Source: Verrucomicrobiota bacterium
GTDB taxonomy: Bacteria; Verrucomicrobiota; Kiritimatiellia; JAAZAB01
Direction of reading: 5' to 3'
DNA length: 7,055 nucleotides
NCBI GenBank assembly: GCA_018896395.1
Contig: JAHIMN010000177.1
Span: 1-7,055, forward strand
Part shown: positions 5,863 to 7,055 of the stretch, piece after piece
How the letters are laid out: each line of letters begins with the position of its first letter
Numbering within the stretch: the first letter of the stretch is position 1
The notes under the pieces: generated by a model
Database searches by the model: none
Seen by the model: only the letters and a program-made list of their open reading frames with translations
Told to the model about the DNA's origin: nothing
Program-made: the position numbers and the translations under genes

Positions 5863-7055
5863 GTCCATGGCGAATTTTTCTGCAACGCTAACATGGAAAT
5901 CATTGCTCATGAAGCTCGTGCTTGGCCTGATGCTGTTGGCCTCTCCCCTTCTGGCACAACAGCAACCTGCCCGGCAACCACAGGCCAAGCGGCCGGCCGT
6001 ATTGCTTTTGCCGGATAACAAACCGGACTTTACCTATCTGAACGAACTCCATGCCAAAGGATTCGATATCGACTATGGCATCAGCAAGGAGAAACCCCTG
6101 ACCTGGGAACGGCTCAAGCAATTCAACTGTATTGTGTTGACGGAAATTCCTCTAATGAATAATACCCGGAGCCGGTGGCATCCGTGGCGTTTCCCCCCTT
6201 ATCGTGACGAGTTCTTTGCTTTGCTTGACCGTTTTCTGGCCGCGGGCGGAGGTGTCCTGCTGTTACTGGACACAGCCGATACGAACGTATCCCCGGCCTA
6301 TGAAACCCATAACATGTTGTTAGAACGGTGGGGAGCGAAGTTGCCTCTCGAAAGTCTCCGTGACCCTGTGACCGAAACCAGGCATCCCCATAGCAGGTCA
6401 CCATTTATTTACACGGACAAGATTCTGCCCGGTCCGGTAAGCGATAAAGTGCGCGGCATCTGGTATCCCATCGCGCGCAGCGGCAATTTTGGTGTTTATG
6501 GCCAGGCGATTGAAGTGGACACGAACTGGACGGTGATTGTGCGCGGCGGAGATGGTTGTTACTCGGAGGCGATCAAGCCCCGCGTGGCCCTTGGCGAAAA
6601 CGAGAAGTTCACTCCGTATGTGCGGCCGGGGCAAACCCATTCTCCGGTGTTGTATGCCGTCCGTGAATATGGCGGCGGTCGGATGGGGTTGGCCGTCTTG
6701 AATAGGGTCTTTCACCTGATCAGCGGCACTACATGGGCCCATGACCGCGTGATGTTGGGCAAGGGCATGGCCAAGCGACCGGGCGATTTCAATATACTGC
6801 TCGAAAATACGATGCGGTGGCTGTCGCAACCCAGTCTCGACAAGGGGACGTTAGGCGGATACCAGCAGGATCCTGTTGTGCTCAAGCATCCGCATTTCCG
6901 TAAAAAACCATCCGAATATTTTCCAGAGTTCGATTCCTATCAGAACCCGGTTCCACGCGGGCAGGTTTTCCGGGGACTGGTAGGCGCACAGACCGCCTAT
7001 TCCGCCGGCAAGGGAACTGTTGCGGATTATGCCGCCGCCGCCCGGCAGGCGAAAC
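5843..7055 (+). CDS. Secreted ThuA/GATase-like protein running into a degenerate PHP-like domain (3' end cut by window)
   Basis: The frame is open for 404 codons to the right edge. Residues 1-38 are a signal peptide with a long N-region and the core LVLGLMLLASPLLA, likely cleaved before QQQ (39-41), so the protein is exported. Residues about 51-340 resemble the ThuA/class I glutamine-amidotransferase-like fold: a first strand AVLLLPD (52-58), CIVLTE (96-101), then a helix leading to AAGGGVLLLLDT (133-144), and a GGGRMGLAVLN strand (277-287). I see no Cys nucleophile elbow, so it is probably a non-amidotransferase member. At 376-404 FRGLVGAQTAYSAGKGTVAD looks like the first motif of a PHP (polymerase/histidinol phosphatase) domain, normally HxHTxYSDG, but the metal-binding His are Gly and Gln and the Asp is Ala. 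The role is unknown; a cell-surface glycan function fits the neighbouring lyase. It lies in its own transcription unit, 186 bp after the lyase operon. Confidence 0.8.
   Translation, partial: MSKWLFKSMANFSATLTWKSLLMKLVLGLMLLASPLLAQQQPARQPQAKRPAVLLLPDNKPDFTYLNELHAKGFDIDYGISKEKPLTWERLKQFNCIVLTEIPLMNNTRSRWHPWRFPPYRDEFFALLDRFLAAGGGVLLLLDTADTNVSPAYETHNMLLERWGAKLPLESLRDPVTETRHPHSRSPFIYTDKILPGPVSDKVRGIWYPIARSGNFGVYGQAIEVDTNWTVIVRGGDGCYSEAIKPRVALGENEKFTPYVRPGQTHSPVLYAVREYGGGRMGLAVLNRVFHLISGTTWAHDRVMLGKGMAKRPGDFNILLENTMRWLSQPSLDKGTLGGYQQDPVVLKHPHFRKKPSEYFPEFDSYQNPVPRGQVFRGLVGAQTAYSAGKGTVADYAAAARQAK

Noticed and set aside
6123..6829. Minus-strand ORFs at 6123-6404 and 6398-6829 opposite the secreted-protein gene
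   Set aside because: The plus strand carries a continuous frame from 5843 to the window end with a signal peptide and domain-like strands, so these are shadows.

Overview
The window looks like accessory, carbohydrate-related DNA from a GC-rich bacterium. The best guess is a member of the PVC group (Lentisphaerota, Kiritimatiellota, Verrucomicrobiota or a planctomycete). The reasons are a very long heparinase II/III-like lyase, a companion protein ending in a CBM-like jelly roll, and a secreted protein joining a ThuA/GATase-like region to a PHP-like region. The taxonomic call is inference from family resemblance only; no marker gene is present. All genes lie on the + strand, and no tRNA, rRNA, CRISPR array, insertion sequence or phage gene is visible.

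Layout. (1) Positions 3-758 hold the 3' part of an unrecognised gene whose frame is still open at the left edge. (2) Positions 759-996 are a non-coding regulatory stretch. It has a good sigma70-type promoter (TTGACT, 17 bp, TACATT) with an A-rich tract upstream, an ACCG-TT-CGGT inverted repeat between the two boxes, and a strong hairpin in the presumed 5' leader. (3) Positions 997-4203 encode a 1068-residue heparinase II/III-family protein with three regions: beta-rich N-terminal, alpha/alpha-toroid, and C-terminal beta-sandwich carrying an HxHxD motif. (4) Positions 4217-5656 encode a 479-residue protein with a C-terminal CBM4/9-like domain. It starts at GTG behind a Shine-Dalgarno that overlaps the stop codon of the lyase gene, so the two form a tight two-gene operon. 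(5) Positions 5657-5842 are intergenic: a probable intrinsic terminator, two near-identical TGyATACA boxes exactly 30 bp apart, a weak promoter, and a possible 42-codon small ORF overlapping the next start. (6) From 5843 to the right edge runs a secreted protein with a signal peptide, a ThuA/class I glutamine-amidotransferase-like domain, and the beginning of a PHP-like domain whose first metal-binding motif looks degenerate. This gene is cut by the window end.

How it may work together (inference). The lyase would cleave a uronic-acid-containing polysaccharide or oligosaccharide by beta-elimination, and its partner would bind the same glycan. Neither has a visible signal peptide, so the pair may act in the cytoplasm on imported oligosaccharides. 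The secreted downstream protein forms its own transcription unit, and its operator-like boxes resemble sites of sugar-acid-responsive GntR regulators. No transporter, sulfatase or regulator gene is in the window, so the substrate cannot be named.
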